From positions 1 through 21,895 of the forward strand of contig JAHHRZ010000025.1 in NCBI GenBank assembly GCA_020025515.1: 21,895 bases of DNA, read 5' to 3'. This document shows positions 15,382 through 21,895 of this stretch, one piece after another. Below the pieces are notes generated by a model. That model saw only the letters and a program-made list of their open reading frames with translations, was not told the DNA's origin and made no database searches. The position numbers and the translations under genes are program-made. How positions within the stretch are numbered: position 1 is the first letter of the stretch; every line of letters starts with the position of its first letter. This stretch comes from Oscillospiraceae bacterium (GTDB taxonomy: Bacteria; Bacillota; Clostridia; Oscillospirales; Oscillospiraceae).

Positions 15382-16323
15382 TCAGAAGGTAACTACTTCC
15401 TCCACCGCAGGGGCCGCAGATTCCACGCTGATTGCTGTGAGAATGGGGCCTACCTCCCCCTGATACAAGGGGTGGGCTTCGCTGGAAACGGTGGCCGTCA
15501 CCGTGACCCAGCTCTTGGAGGCCAGCTTTGCGGCATCCGCATACTTGCAGGGTATGCCGCAGAACTGAATGTCTTCCACGCAGCAGGTCATAATGAATCT
15601 TCCGGGGGCAAACATGCCACTGCGGTCCCGGCGCAGTCTTGCCACCTGGCCCTTGAAGCGGACGGTCTTGCCCTGATACTTGTCGGGGTCCTCAGACACA
15701 TCCCGATACCACAGGCCATAGTCCTCGTCCTGCACCTCAATGATGGGGGCGTTGATATCAAAGGGCAGAGGGTCTTCCACATCGTCAAAGGCGGAGGCGC
15801 CGTCCACTCTCTCATAGAGGATGTCCACCCGGCGGTTGCAGGCTCTGGCCAGCTTATGCAGGGGCATGGTGTCCTCGTCGGGCTGAAGGCGGTTGAATAC
15901 CACCATTTCACAGCCGGACAGCTTATCCACCACCAGACCCCGCATGTTTGCGTTATACTGCTCAATGGTGGAGCCGTCGGCAAACATGACCTCCTGGGCA
16001 ATGGCCCAGGACTGGGGGAATCTGGCGTAGAGGTCGCCCACCAGCTTCATGCCGTTCAGCTCCGCCACTACCCGCTGGGCCTTGTACTTCTTTTGCAGGG
16101 CCTCCAGCTCCTTGGTGGTGACGGTGTCCTGATCCAGAACCTCTAAATAGACATTCTTGGAAGGATAGGTGGACATATCATATTCTTCCTCGCCCTCTTC
16201 AAAAACCAGAAGCAGGGTCCGCTCTCCGGCATTGAACCGGGAATCCTCCAAGGTCTGCTGGATGAATTTGGTCTTACCGGAATCCAGAAATCCGGTGAAT
16301 ACATAGACTGGTATTTGCTGCAT
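15382..16323 (-). CDS. Degenerate CobW/COG0523-like P-loop protein fused to a YcgQ (DUF1980)-like domain
   Basis: This 313-residue protein starts with a CobW-like P-loop, GFLDSGKT (11-18). It lacks the CxCC metal motif of the family (AELNGMK lies where it would be expected) and has FNRLQPDE in place of a clear NKxD. From about 203 on it resembles the C-terminal domain of the TIGR03943/YcgQ family: GKTVRFKGQV, then GRFIMTCCVEDIQFCG with C247, C248, C255 and C259. In Bacillus subtilis the YcgQ-YcgR pair and the COG0523 protein YciC are zinc-starvation (Zur) genes. A role in metal allocation is therefore likely but inferred. No YcgR-type permease is in this window. The ATG at 16323 is 3 bases after the upstream stop, and GGGGTG inside the upstream gene serves as ribosome site. 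Confidence 0.8.
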   Translation of the reverse strand: MQQIPVYVFTGFLDSGKTKFIQQTLEDSRFNAGERTLLLVFEEGEEEYDMSTYPSKNVYLEVLDQDTVTTKELEALQKKYKAQRVVAELNGMKLVGDLYARFPQSWAIAQEVMFADGSTIEQYNANMRGLVVDKLSGCEMVVFNRLQPDEDTMPLHKLARACNRRVDILYERVDGASAFDDVEDPLPFDINAPIIEVQDEDYGLWYRDVSEDPDKYQGKTVRFKGQVARLRRDRSGMFAPGRFIMTCCVEDIQFCGIPCKYADAAKLASKSWVTVTATVSSEAHPLYQGEVGPILTAISVESAAPAVEEVVTF

Positions 16324-16326
16324 CTC

Positions 16327-17646
16327 TTACACCCCAAACAGTGCCGCAATGGCCTTTTCGTCCAGCTTGGCACCAATGACACACAGACGGCCTGTGACGG
16401 CAGCGGCTCCGCTGCGCAGGTCCATTTCCCCGGGAACATAGTCAAAGTGAATCCAGGTGCCATCCTCAGCGGGAACAATGCCCTTTGCTCTCAGGACGGT
16501 ACCCATTTCGCCGCCCTCCAGCTCCTCCAGAATGTTGGTGATCTGGTCTTTGGTGTACTTCTTGGCCGTCTCTACCCCCCAGCTGCTGAATACCTCGTCG
16601 GCGTGATGGTGATGATGGTGGTCATGACCGCAGGTGCATCCTTCGTCGTGATGATGGTGCTCATGGCCGCAGCCACACTCTTCGTCGTGGTGGTGGTGCT
16701 CATGGCCGCAGGTGCATCCTTCCTCGTGATGATGGTGCTCATGACCGCAGCCGCACTTTTCATCGTGATGGTGGTGCTCATGACCACAGCCGCACTCTTC
16801 GTCATGGTGGTGGTGCTCATGACCGCAGCCGCACTTTTCATCGTGATGGTGGTGCTCATGACCACAGCCGCACTCTTCGTCATGGTGGTGGTGCTCATGA
16901 CCGCAGCCGCACTTTTCATCGTGATGGTGGTGCTCATGACCACAGCCGCACTCTTCGTCATGGTGGTGGTGCTCATGACCGCAGCCGCACTCTTCCTCAT
17001 GATGGTGCTCGTGGACATAGGCCTTCAGATCTGCCAGCTCCAGAGCCAGGGTGTTCTGCTGCTCCATGGCCTCCACCAGCTGTGCGCCGGTGAGCTGATC
17101 CCAGGGAGTGGTTACAATGGTAGCCTTGTCGTTGCGCTCCCTCAGGAGGGCAACGGCTGCGTCCAGCTTTGCCTGGGGAATGTCCCCGGTGCGGCTGAGA
17201 ATGATGGTGGAAGCGGTCTCCACCTGATTGTTATAGAACTCACCGAAGTTGCGCATGTAGACCTTGCACTTGTTGGCATCGGCTACGGTAACGGTATAAC
17301 CCAGCTCCACATCAGAGCCGGTGACCTTCTGAACCGCCGCAATCACATCACTGAGCTTGCCCACGCCGGAGGGCTCGATGATGACCCGGTCAGGAGCATA
17401 CTCGGCGATGACCTGTTCCAGAGCCTTGCTGAAATCCCCCACCAGAGAGCAGCAGATACAGCCGGAGTTCATCTCCCGGATCTCAATGCCGGTCTCCTGC
17501 AAGAAGCCGCCGTCAATGCCGATCTGACCGAAGTCATTTTCGATGAGAACCAGCTTTTTGGTCTCATAGCCCTCTTTCAGCATTTTCCGAATGAGGGTGG
17601 TCTTTCCGGCTCCCAGGAAGCCAGAGTAAATATCAATTTTTGTCAT
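16327..17646 (-). CDS. COG0523/CobW-family GTPase with long His/Cys repeat insert
   Basis: This 439-residue cytoplasmic P-loop GTPase is probably a metal chaperone or insertase. The Walker A motif is GFLGAGKT (9-16), followed by LIENDFGQ (34-41). The family CxCC motif is present as GCICC (C63, C65, C66) and IIEPSGVG lies at 89-96. The guanine-specificity site is unusual (LSRTGD where NKxD is expected). Residues 212-348 are a His/Cys-rich repeat (described separately), inserted before the C-terminal CobW_C-like domain (349-439). His-rich stretches in this family bind zinc, nickel or cobalt; the metal here is unknown. The ATG at 17646 has AAAGGTG upstream. First gene of a two-gene operon with the degenerate paralogue. 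Confidence 0.93.
   Translation of the reverse strand: MTKIDIYSGFLGAGKTTLIRKMLKEGYETKKLVLIENDFGQIGIDGGFLQETGIEIREMNSGCICCSLVGDFSKALEQVIAEYAPDRVIIEPSGVGKLSDVIAAVQKVTGSDVELGYTVTVADANKCKVYMRNFGEFYNNQVETASTIILSRTGDIPQAKLDAAVALLRERNDKATIVTTPWDQLTGAQLVEAMEQQNTLALELADLKAYVHEHHHEEECGCGHEHHHHDEECGCGHEHHHHDEKCGCGHEHHHHDEECGCGHEHHHHDEKCGCGHEHHHHDEECGCGHEHHHHDEKCGCGHEHHHHEEGCTCGHEHHHHDEECGCGHEHHHHDEGCTCGHDHHHHHHADEVFSSWGVETAKKYTKDQITNILEELEGGEMGTVLRAKGIVPAEDGTWIHFDYVPGEMDLRSGAAAVTGRLCVIGAKLDEKAIAALFGV
16603..17013 (-). repeat. In-frame 39-bp tandem repeat encoding a His/Cys metal-binding array
   Basis: The region encodes ten units of the type HEHHHHDEECGCG (13 residues, 39 bp; the first unit is one residue short), then HDHHHHHH. 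Units 2-7 alternate E and K at position 9 (DEECGCG, DEKCGCG), giving a 78-bp higher-order repeat present three times. Units 8 and 10 carry CTCG in place of CGCG. The array holds over 50 His and 20 Cys. Unit number is likely to vary between strains by slippage or unequal recombination, and short-read assembly may have miscounted it. Confidence 0.97.
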
Positions 17647-17670
17647 AGCTTTATCACACCTTTATCAATT

Positions 17671-17687
17671 TCATAGAAACTCTATGA
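17671..17687. promoter_or_regulatory. 7-3-7 inverted repeat, candidate operator of the GTPase operon
   Basis: TCATAGA (17671-17677) and TCTATGA (17681-17687) are perfect inverted copies separated by AAC. They lie between the promoter and the ribosome site, where a bound repressor would block transcription. The sequence does not match the Zur box I know from B. subtilis, so the regulator is unassigned. Confidence 0.5.
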
Positions 17688-17707
17688 GAAGATTTTCTTT
17701 CTACTAA

Positions 17708-17736
17708 ATGATACCACGCTTTTCCATTTGGCGCAA
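17708..17736 (-). promoter_or_regulatory. Promoter of the GTPase operon
   Basis: On the minus strand TTGCGC (17736-17731) and TATCAT (17713-17708) are 17 bases apart, about 62 bases upstream of the start at 17646. Confidence 0.6.
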
Positions 17737-17892
17737 CTGATTTCCAGAGGAAGGTTTCTCTCTTCCTATTTTTCCCTTTCTATCATACATACCAAACCGA
17801 AAAAATGCAACCAATTCTGCAAAACCCGCTCCTTTTTCCGTAAACTTCACATAAAACCATGCCCAACCCCCGTTCATTACGACCCATGTGCA

Positions 17893-17920
17893 TTGTCGGA
17901 TTTATTTTTTGTGCTATAGT
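17893..17920 (+). promoter_or_regulatory. Promoter of the 190-residue protein gene
   Basis: TTGTCG (17893-17898) and TATAGT (17915-17920) are 16 bases apart, 53 bases before the start at 17973. The stretch 17740-17890 between the two divergent promoters is AT-rich, and I see no gene in it. Confidence 0.55.
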
Positions 17921-17972
17921 AAGAAATGGACGTATACAAAACAGCATCTTCTAAATTTTCAGGGGGGACTTT

Positions 17973-18545
17973 ATGGAGTATCTATATCACGGGTCCATCA
18001 CGGAAGGAATCACGGAATTAGAAGCTCGCTCCAAATCGCACGATTCCGAAGATAACATTGTTTACTTAACCGGATGCATCCCTTATGCGCTTCTTTATAT
18101 CTGGGACGAAACACACAATCACACACCGGTAAAACATGTAACGGGTTGGGTGAAAAACGGAATTGTCTTTTATGAAGAACAATTCCCGGATCAGCTGAAA
18201 ACCTTTTACAAAGGTGTTTCGGGCTATTTATACTATACCCCAAAAAGCTCTGATTTTTCCATGGTAAAAGAACGGGAGCATATGTATTCCACTACAAAAA
18301 ATGTCAAAATAGGTCATGTTCTATTTGTCCCGGATGTGTATGAAGAATTGCTGAACTACGAAGCCCTAGGCCAACTGAAAATTCTAAGATACAATGAGCA
18401 GTCAGAAAAACGGCAGCAGGAGCTGATTGACATGATGGGCGATTTCATCCTGCAATCCAACTGCTTTCACAACCAGCCTGTGCAGGCGGAATTTATGAAA
18501 CGATATTTTACGAAGTCATGGGAAAAGGCCACGCAAAACAAATAA
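17973..18545 (+). CDS. Uncharacterised protein, possible ADP-ribosyltransferase-like fold
   Basis: I cannot name this 190-residue soluble protein. It starts EYLYHGSITEGITELEARS and then has NIVYLT (29-34) and NGIVFYEEQFPDQLKTFYKGVSGYLYYT (in part about 62-75 and 80-88). A YHGS start followed about 25 residues later by VYLT resembles the NAD-binding edge of PARP/KptA/DarT-type ADP-ribosyltransferases. The catalytic glutamate cannot be fixed. It has no signal peptide or membrane segment. The ATG at 17973 has a strong AGGGGGG site, and the gene stands alone with its own promoter and terminator. No antitoxin-like partner adjoins it. Confidence 0.7.
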   Translation: MEYLYHGSITEGITELEARSKSHDSEDNIVYLTGCIPYALLYIWDETHNHTPVKHVTGWVKNGIVFYEEQFPDQLKTFYKGVSGYLYYTPKSSDFSMVKEREHMYSTTKNVKIGHVLFVPDVYEELLNYEALGQLKILRYNEQSEKRQQELIDMMGDFILQSNCFHNQPVQAEFMKRYFTKSWEKATQNK

Positions 18546-18550
18546 CTGCA

Positions 18551-18589
18551 AAAAGGGTGTACCGGAGCAAAACGCCGGTACACCCTTTT
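18551..18589. terminator. Shared bidirectional terminator of converging genes
   Basis: A perfect 15-bp stem (18551-18565 with 18575-18589) has a 9-base loop and A/T ends. It lies 5 bases past the plus-strand stop (18545) and 3 bases past the mannosidase stop (18593), so both messages end within one hairpin. Confidence 0.93.
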
Positions 18590-18592
18590 GGA

Positions 18593-21500
18593 TTAGTAGC
18601 AAACCTTAATGGTACGAATCTGGAAGGGCTTAAAGGTCAGCTCTGCCGGGTCAATGGCAGACTTCTCCTCTTCCAGCATATTGCAGTCATAGACCGCCTT
18701 TACGGGATGGTCAAAGGTCAGAGCCGTCCGGGCATAGTCGCCGGTGGCTTCATACAGGCGAAGAATATAAGCATTCTGCGCATCCTCACAGGGCTTTACC
18801 GTCTCAATAAGAACATTGGGCGCGCCCACCTTCACCAGGGAATGGGATTCCTCTGCGCCGTCACGGACTACAGGCTGATAGTTGAAGGCATAGGCAGGCC
18901 GGATGACACTTTCCGCTCCGAAGGGCGCATCATGGACCAAAATGGCGTAGCGGCAGTAGTGGCGGCCCTTGTCACCCAGCTTGTCGGGCCGGACACCGCC
19001 CTTGTGGAGGGACAGACGCATACTGCCTTCCTGCACGGACAGGCCATACTTGCTGTCGTTCAGCAGGGCAATGCCATAGGTGTTTTCGCTGAGGTCGCTG
19101 TACTTGTGGTTGCAGATCTCAAAGCGGGCCTTTTCTGTCTCTGTGGAGCGATGGTTGGAGCGGCGGATATAGCCGAACTGAATCTCGTTGCGCACACCGT
19201 CGCAGTGCAGGGAGGTGTCAAAGGCGGTCTTGAGGAAGCGGTGCTCCTCCTGCCAGTCGATGATGGTCTCAAAGGTAATCATGGGGCTGTTGGCGTCAAA
19301 GACCATGTCCTGCTCAATGGTGGACTTGTCACTGATGGCGTAGCGGCTGCGAATCCGAAGCTCTACCGCGCCGTCGGAAATGATCTTCCGTTCCAGAAGC
19401 TTTCCGGCGGGGGCAAACTTCTCTTCCTCATCTGCATCCAAGTCCCAGTTGTCCCAGGCGGCGGGCACATCCTCTGCCATGAGGAAGGTGTTGAAGGGCA
19501 GACCGTGAACCAATTCCCGGCCGTTTCTCCGGTCGATCATGGAGCCGATGGTGCCGTTGTCATCGAAGATCACCTGCAGGAAGGGGGTGGTCAGACGGTT
19601 GCCCTCCATTCGGAAGGCGGTAGGTGCCTCGCAGGTCTGCTCGCTGCCGTGGAGGACGCAGGTAGACAGGGCCGGAACTTCCACATTGGAAACCGCCAGC
19701 ATCTTCTTTCCGAACAGGTCCTCATAGCTCTGGGTTTCGTGGCCCTCAATGCCCGCAAACTGGCCGGACAGATGGAGGGTATCTCTTCTTTCAAAGGACA
19801 GAGGGTTCAGAAGCGTGAGGCTGCCGGCTTCGTCCTTGGTTTCCAGAAGATCCTGGGTCATCCGGTCGGCCTTCCGGATGGTCTCACGCACCACCCGGCG
19901 GGTCTCCTCATGGACGCTGTGGATGCAGGTGCCGGGCAGGATATCGTGGAACTGCCGCACCAGCAGGGTGTTCATCAGGGGCTCCACCGGGGTGCCGTCT
20001 GCTGGGATGCCCTTCTTCACGGCGTCACGAACCAGCGCAAATTCCAGATCATGCAGGGCAATTTCACAGTCCCGGTTGTTGCGCTTGATTTCCGACTGGT
20101 TGGTGAGGGTGCCACGGTGCAGCTCCAGATACATTTCATCGGCATAGATGCTGGGCTCCTTGATGGTATCTTCCAGCTGCTTCATGAATTGAGACACGGT
20201 CTGATAGCCGCTGCGAGGGGCGCCCTCCAGATCCTCCAGACGTCGGGCCATTTCCAGCATTTCAAACTCGGGGCCACCGCCGCCGTCACCACGACCGAAG
20301 GAGAACAGGCGCATGGAAGAAGAACCCTTTTCCAGAATCTGGTCGCTGCCGTCGGTCATTTCGTGGTAGGCCTCCGCAGAGGGGCCCATGTGGATGCGGT
20401 TCAGGTGGGTGAGGACCCGGGTTCCGTCCAGACCCTGCCAATAGAAGGAGGTATAGGGGAACTTGGTGGTGTCGCCCCATGCCATTTTGGTGGTCTGGAA
20501 ATACTTCACTTCACAGCCCTTCATGATCTGGGGAATGGCGAAGGAATAGCCAAAGGTGTCGGGCAGCCAGAAGCTGTCTGCGGTGTAGTTAAAATACTTC
20601 CGGGTGAAGCGCTGCCCCCAGACAAACTGCCGGATGAGGTATTCGCCGCCGGTGAGGTTGCAGTCACATTCCACCCAGACACCGCCGTTGGGCTCATAGC
20701 GCCCCTCCCGGACCGCCTTGCAGATGCGGTCAAAGAGCTCGGGATTGTTCCGGCGGATAATATCGCTGTGGTAGGCGGAGGACTGGACGAACTTATATTC
20801 GGGATACTCCTCCATAAGGTTCAGCTGATTGGCGTAGGTTCTGGCGCACTTCTTTTCGGTCTCGCTGATGGGCCAGAGCCATGCGGTGTCCATGTGGCTG
20901 TGACCAATGAGGCCCACCCAGGGAGCGGAACCACTGTTCTTCTTGGCCAGCTGCTCCTTGAGATAGGGAGAAGCTTCCCGCAGCTTGCCCCGGAATTCCT
21001 CGTCCGTGCAGGCATCGGGGCTGTAGTACAGGGTTCTGTGCACCTGCAGCAGGGCCTGATCCACCTCTGCCTTGCGGAAGGAATTGTCCGGCAGGGAGTT
21101 GCGCAGAGAAATGAGGGTCTTCAAATCAAACAGGAATTCCATCACTTCATCGTCACGCAGGCATACATCCAGAGAGCCGATGGGGAATATATAATTGTGC
21201 TCCTCGTTTTCAAAGGGCTGGGTGCCGGGCATATCATGGTATGCATAACATTCCAGGGCAAATTCAAAGGTCTGGCCTGCCTTGGCCGCCCCGGTGATCC
21301 GGTTGCAGTAGTGGTTTCCGTGGGTCACCTCCACATATTTGGCTGCGTAGTTGCTGTGCATGCGGCCATCCACCCACAGGGTCCCTTCATAGGCTCCGAT
21401 GTGGTTATATAGATACAGCGCCTTTCCGTCATACTCCTGCGGAACCGTATACGAGCAGCGGAACCAGCCATATACGCCGTCACCGCCCCAGGTCCTGCTT

Positions 21501-21673
21501 TCCGGAATTTCCTTAAAAAGTCCTTCCACCGGGATCTCATGCAGGGGCGTTGTGGTCTCATACAGGCGCAGGCCCTGGGCCTGACCAATGGGCACAAACA
21601 AACGCTCCTGAAGCATCCCCGCCAGACGGTTCAGCTTTTCCAGAGTCTTTATCATACTATTGGGTGCTAACAT
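18593..21673 (-). CDS. Alpha-mannosidase, glycoside hydrolase family 38
   Basis: This 1026-residue zinc-dependent glycosidase trims alpha-linked mannose. A beta-sandwich N-terminal domain (about 30-170) precedes the catalytic domain (about 250-520). The zinc motif is H260-M-D262 in GHSHMDTAWLWP. The nucleophile is D372 in WLPDTFGYS. QFHDILPGTC provides the late His-Asp pair of the middle three-helix domain, followed by the GH38 C-terminal beta domains. There is no signal peptide, so it probably works in the cytosol on imported oligosaccharides, such as mannose from host or yeast glycans. The ATG at 21673 has AGGAGG 9 bases upstream. No transporter or sugar regulator is in the window, although the upstream side is cut by the intron and window edge. 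Confidence 0.97.
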   Translation of the reverse strand: MLAPNSMIKTLEKLNRLAGMLQERLFVPIGQAQGLRLYETTTPLHEIPVEGLFKEIPESRTWGGDGVYGWFRCSYTVPQEYDGKALYLYNHIGAYEGTLWVDGRMHSNYAAKYVEVTHGNHYCNRITGAAKAGQTFEFALECYAYHDMPGTQPFENEEHNYIFPIGSLDVCLRDDEVMEFLFDLKTLISLRNSLPDNSFRKAEVDQALLQVHRTLYYSPDACTDEEFRGKLREASPYLKEQLAKKNSGSAPWVGLIGHSHMDTAWLWPISETEKKCARTYANQLNLMEEYPEYKFVQSSAYHSDIIRRNNPELFDRICKAVREGRYEPNGGVWVECDCNLTGGEYLIRQFVWGQRFTRKYFNYTADSFWLPDTFGYSFAIPQIMKGCEVKYFQTTKMAWGDTTKFPYTSFYWQGLDGTRVLTHLNRIHMGPSAEAYHEMTDGSDQILEKGSSSMRLFSFGRGDGGGGPEFEMLEMARRLEDLEGAPRSGYQTVSQFMKQLEDTIKEPSIYADEMYLELHRGTLTNQSEIKRNNRDCEIALHDLEFALVRDAVKKGIPADGTPVEPLMNTLLVRQFHDILPGTCIHSVHEETRRVVRETIRKADRMTQDLLETKDEAGSLTLLNPLSFERRDTLHLSGQFAGIEGHETQSYEDLFGKKMLAVSNVEVPALSTCVLHGSEQTCEAPTAFRMEGNRLTTPFLQVIFDDNGTIGSMIDRRNGRELVHGLPFNTFLMAEDVPAAWDNWDLDADEEEKFAPAGKLLERKIISDGAVELRIRSRYAISDKSTIEQDMVFDANSPMITFETIIDWQEEHRFLKTAFDTSLHCDGVRNEIQFGYIRRSNHRSTETEKARFEICNHKYSDLSENTYGIALLNDSKYGLSVQEGSMRLSLHKGGVRPDKLGDKGRHYCRYAILVHDAPFGAESVIRPAYAFNYQPVVRDGAEESHSLVKVGAPNVLIETVKPCEDAQNAYILRLYEATGDYARTALTFDHPVKAVYDCNMLEEEKSAIDPAELTFKPFQIRTIKVCY

Positions 21674-21700
21674 GGTCCATTTCCTCCTTCTTCAGGGACA

Positions 21701-21728
21701 CCGTGTGTCCGATATTTCGTTCACACGG
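21701..21728 (-). promoter_or_regulatory. Leader hairpin of the mannosidase message
   Basis: CCGTGTG (21701-21707) and CACACGG (21722-21728) can pair around a 14-base loop just upstream of the ribosome binding site. It could be an operator or an RNA hairpin. No known element is recognised. Confidence 0.4.
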
Positions 21729-21755
21729 AGATACCGTTGCTTTTCGGCTTTTTTC

Positions 21756-21784
21756 ATTGTAGCACACAGGCACTGACATATCAA
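21756..21784 (-). promoter_or_regulatory. Promoter of the alpha-mannosidase gene
   Basis: On the minus strand TTGATA (21784-21779) and TACAAT (21761-21756) are 17 bases apart, with a TGC extended -10. It lies 83 bases upstream of the start. The intron junction at 21808 is upstream of it, so the promoter is intact. Confidence 0.8.
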
Positions 21785-21807
21785 CATCCTATATTTTTCC
21801 TCTTGAG

Positions 21808-21895
21808 ATCGAGTAGGAGGCAACCCATTAGTTGAGTAGTCGACCTCTCACATCACCGTGTGTACCGTTCGGTACACGGCGGTTCAACCGCATAG
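21808..21895 (-). mobile_element. Group II intron, 3' end with domains V and VI (partial, runs off right edge)
   Basis: On the minus strand, positions 21882-21853 fold as domain V. CCGTGT pairs with ACACGG, a 2-base AC bulge follows, and an ACC/GGT upper stem is closed by GAAC. The catalytic triad is CGC (21881-21879) with the expected G-U pair. A domain VI-like hairpin follows (GAGG with CCTC, CAAC with GTTG), and the intron ends CTACTCGAT with the 3' splice site near 21808. The sequence matches my memory of Firmicutes introns whose open reading frame codes for a reverse transcriptase-maturase; that part lies outside the window. Confidence 0.8.

Noticed and set aside
16603..17013. CRISPR-like regular repeat spacing
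   Set aside because: The 39-bp units are directly adjacent without unique spacers and keep a reading frame, so this is a coding tandem repeat.
16315..17676. Plus-strand frame of 453 codons with Val/Met/Ala-rich repeats that look like membrane segments
   Set aside because: The hydrophobic repeats are the reverse complement of His codons (ATG and GTG) in the GTPase repeat; there is no start signal.
18518..21412. Plus-strand open frame of 964 codons
   Set aside because: It is the antisense shadow of the GH38 mannosidase, made possible by GC-rich codon use; it has no ribosome site and starts inside the upstream gene.

Overview
The window reads as a piece of a Firmicutes genome, most likely a gut-type Clostridia (Oscillospirales-like). 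This placement is inferred from gene content and was not tested. Supporting signs are an O2-detoxifying flavodiiron/rubredoxin fusion of anaerobes, two S-layer-homology (SLH) surface proteins, strong Gram-positive ribosome binding sites, sigma-A type promoters and long perfect terminator hairpins. Base composition is fairly GC-rich for Firmicutes, with AT-richer islands at about 4600-5330 and 13100-15300.

Layout, left to right. Positions 1-49 look like the 5' end of a group II intron on the minus strand, sitting just past the terminator of a flavodiiron protein gene (128-1963, minus). That gene has a consensus promoter and a PerR/Fur-like palindrome. Next come an M14 cell-wall peptidase (2107-3309, minus) and, divergently, glyceraldehyde-3-phosphate dehydrogenase (3520-4533, plus). 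An AT-rich stretch holds a small two-helix membrane protein (4821-5054, minus). An SLH-anchored polysaccharide deacetylase (5563-7428, minus) is divergent from a tightly overlapped plus-strand operon: a BaiN/HI0933-type flavoprotein, a COG2509-type flavoprotein and a CPBP membrane protease (7632-11382).

Facing that operon is a three-gene minus-strand operon (15182 down to 11457). It encodes an SLH-anchored, papain-like cysteine peptidase followed by two tandem paralogous secreted, membrane-anchored proteins. The C-terminal module of the peptidase is recognisably the same domain as the ectodomain of the two small proteins. This is the strongest candidate here for an undescribed surface system.

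Next is a two-gene metal-homeostasis-like operon (17646 down to 15382, minus). The first gene is a COG0523/CobW GTPase with a 137-residue His/Cys-rich tandem repeat. The second is a degenerate CobW-like protein fused to a YcgQ/DUF1980-like domain. A 7-3-7 inverted repeat lies downstream of their promoter. A plus-strand protein with a possible ADP-ribosyltransferase fold (17973-18545) converges on a GH38 alpha-mannosidase (18593-21673, minus) across one shared terminator.

The right edge (21808-21895) is the 3' end (domains V and VI) of a group II intron on the minus strand. Both window ends therefore lie inside intron sequence, as expected for an assembly contig that broke at a multicopy repeat. 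No tRNA, rRNA, CRISPR array or transposase gene was seen. Almost every convergent or operon-end junction carries a perfect or near-perfect hairpin terminator, which supports the gene boundaries given.
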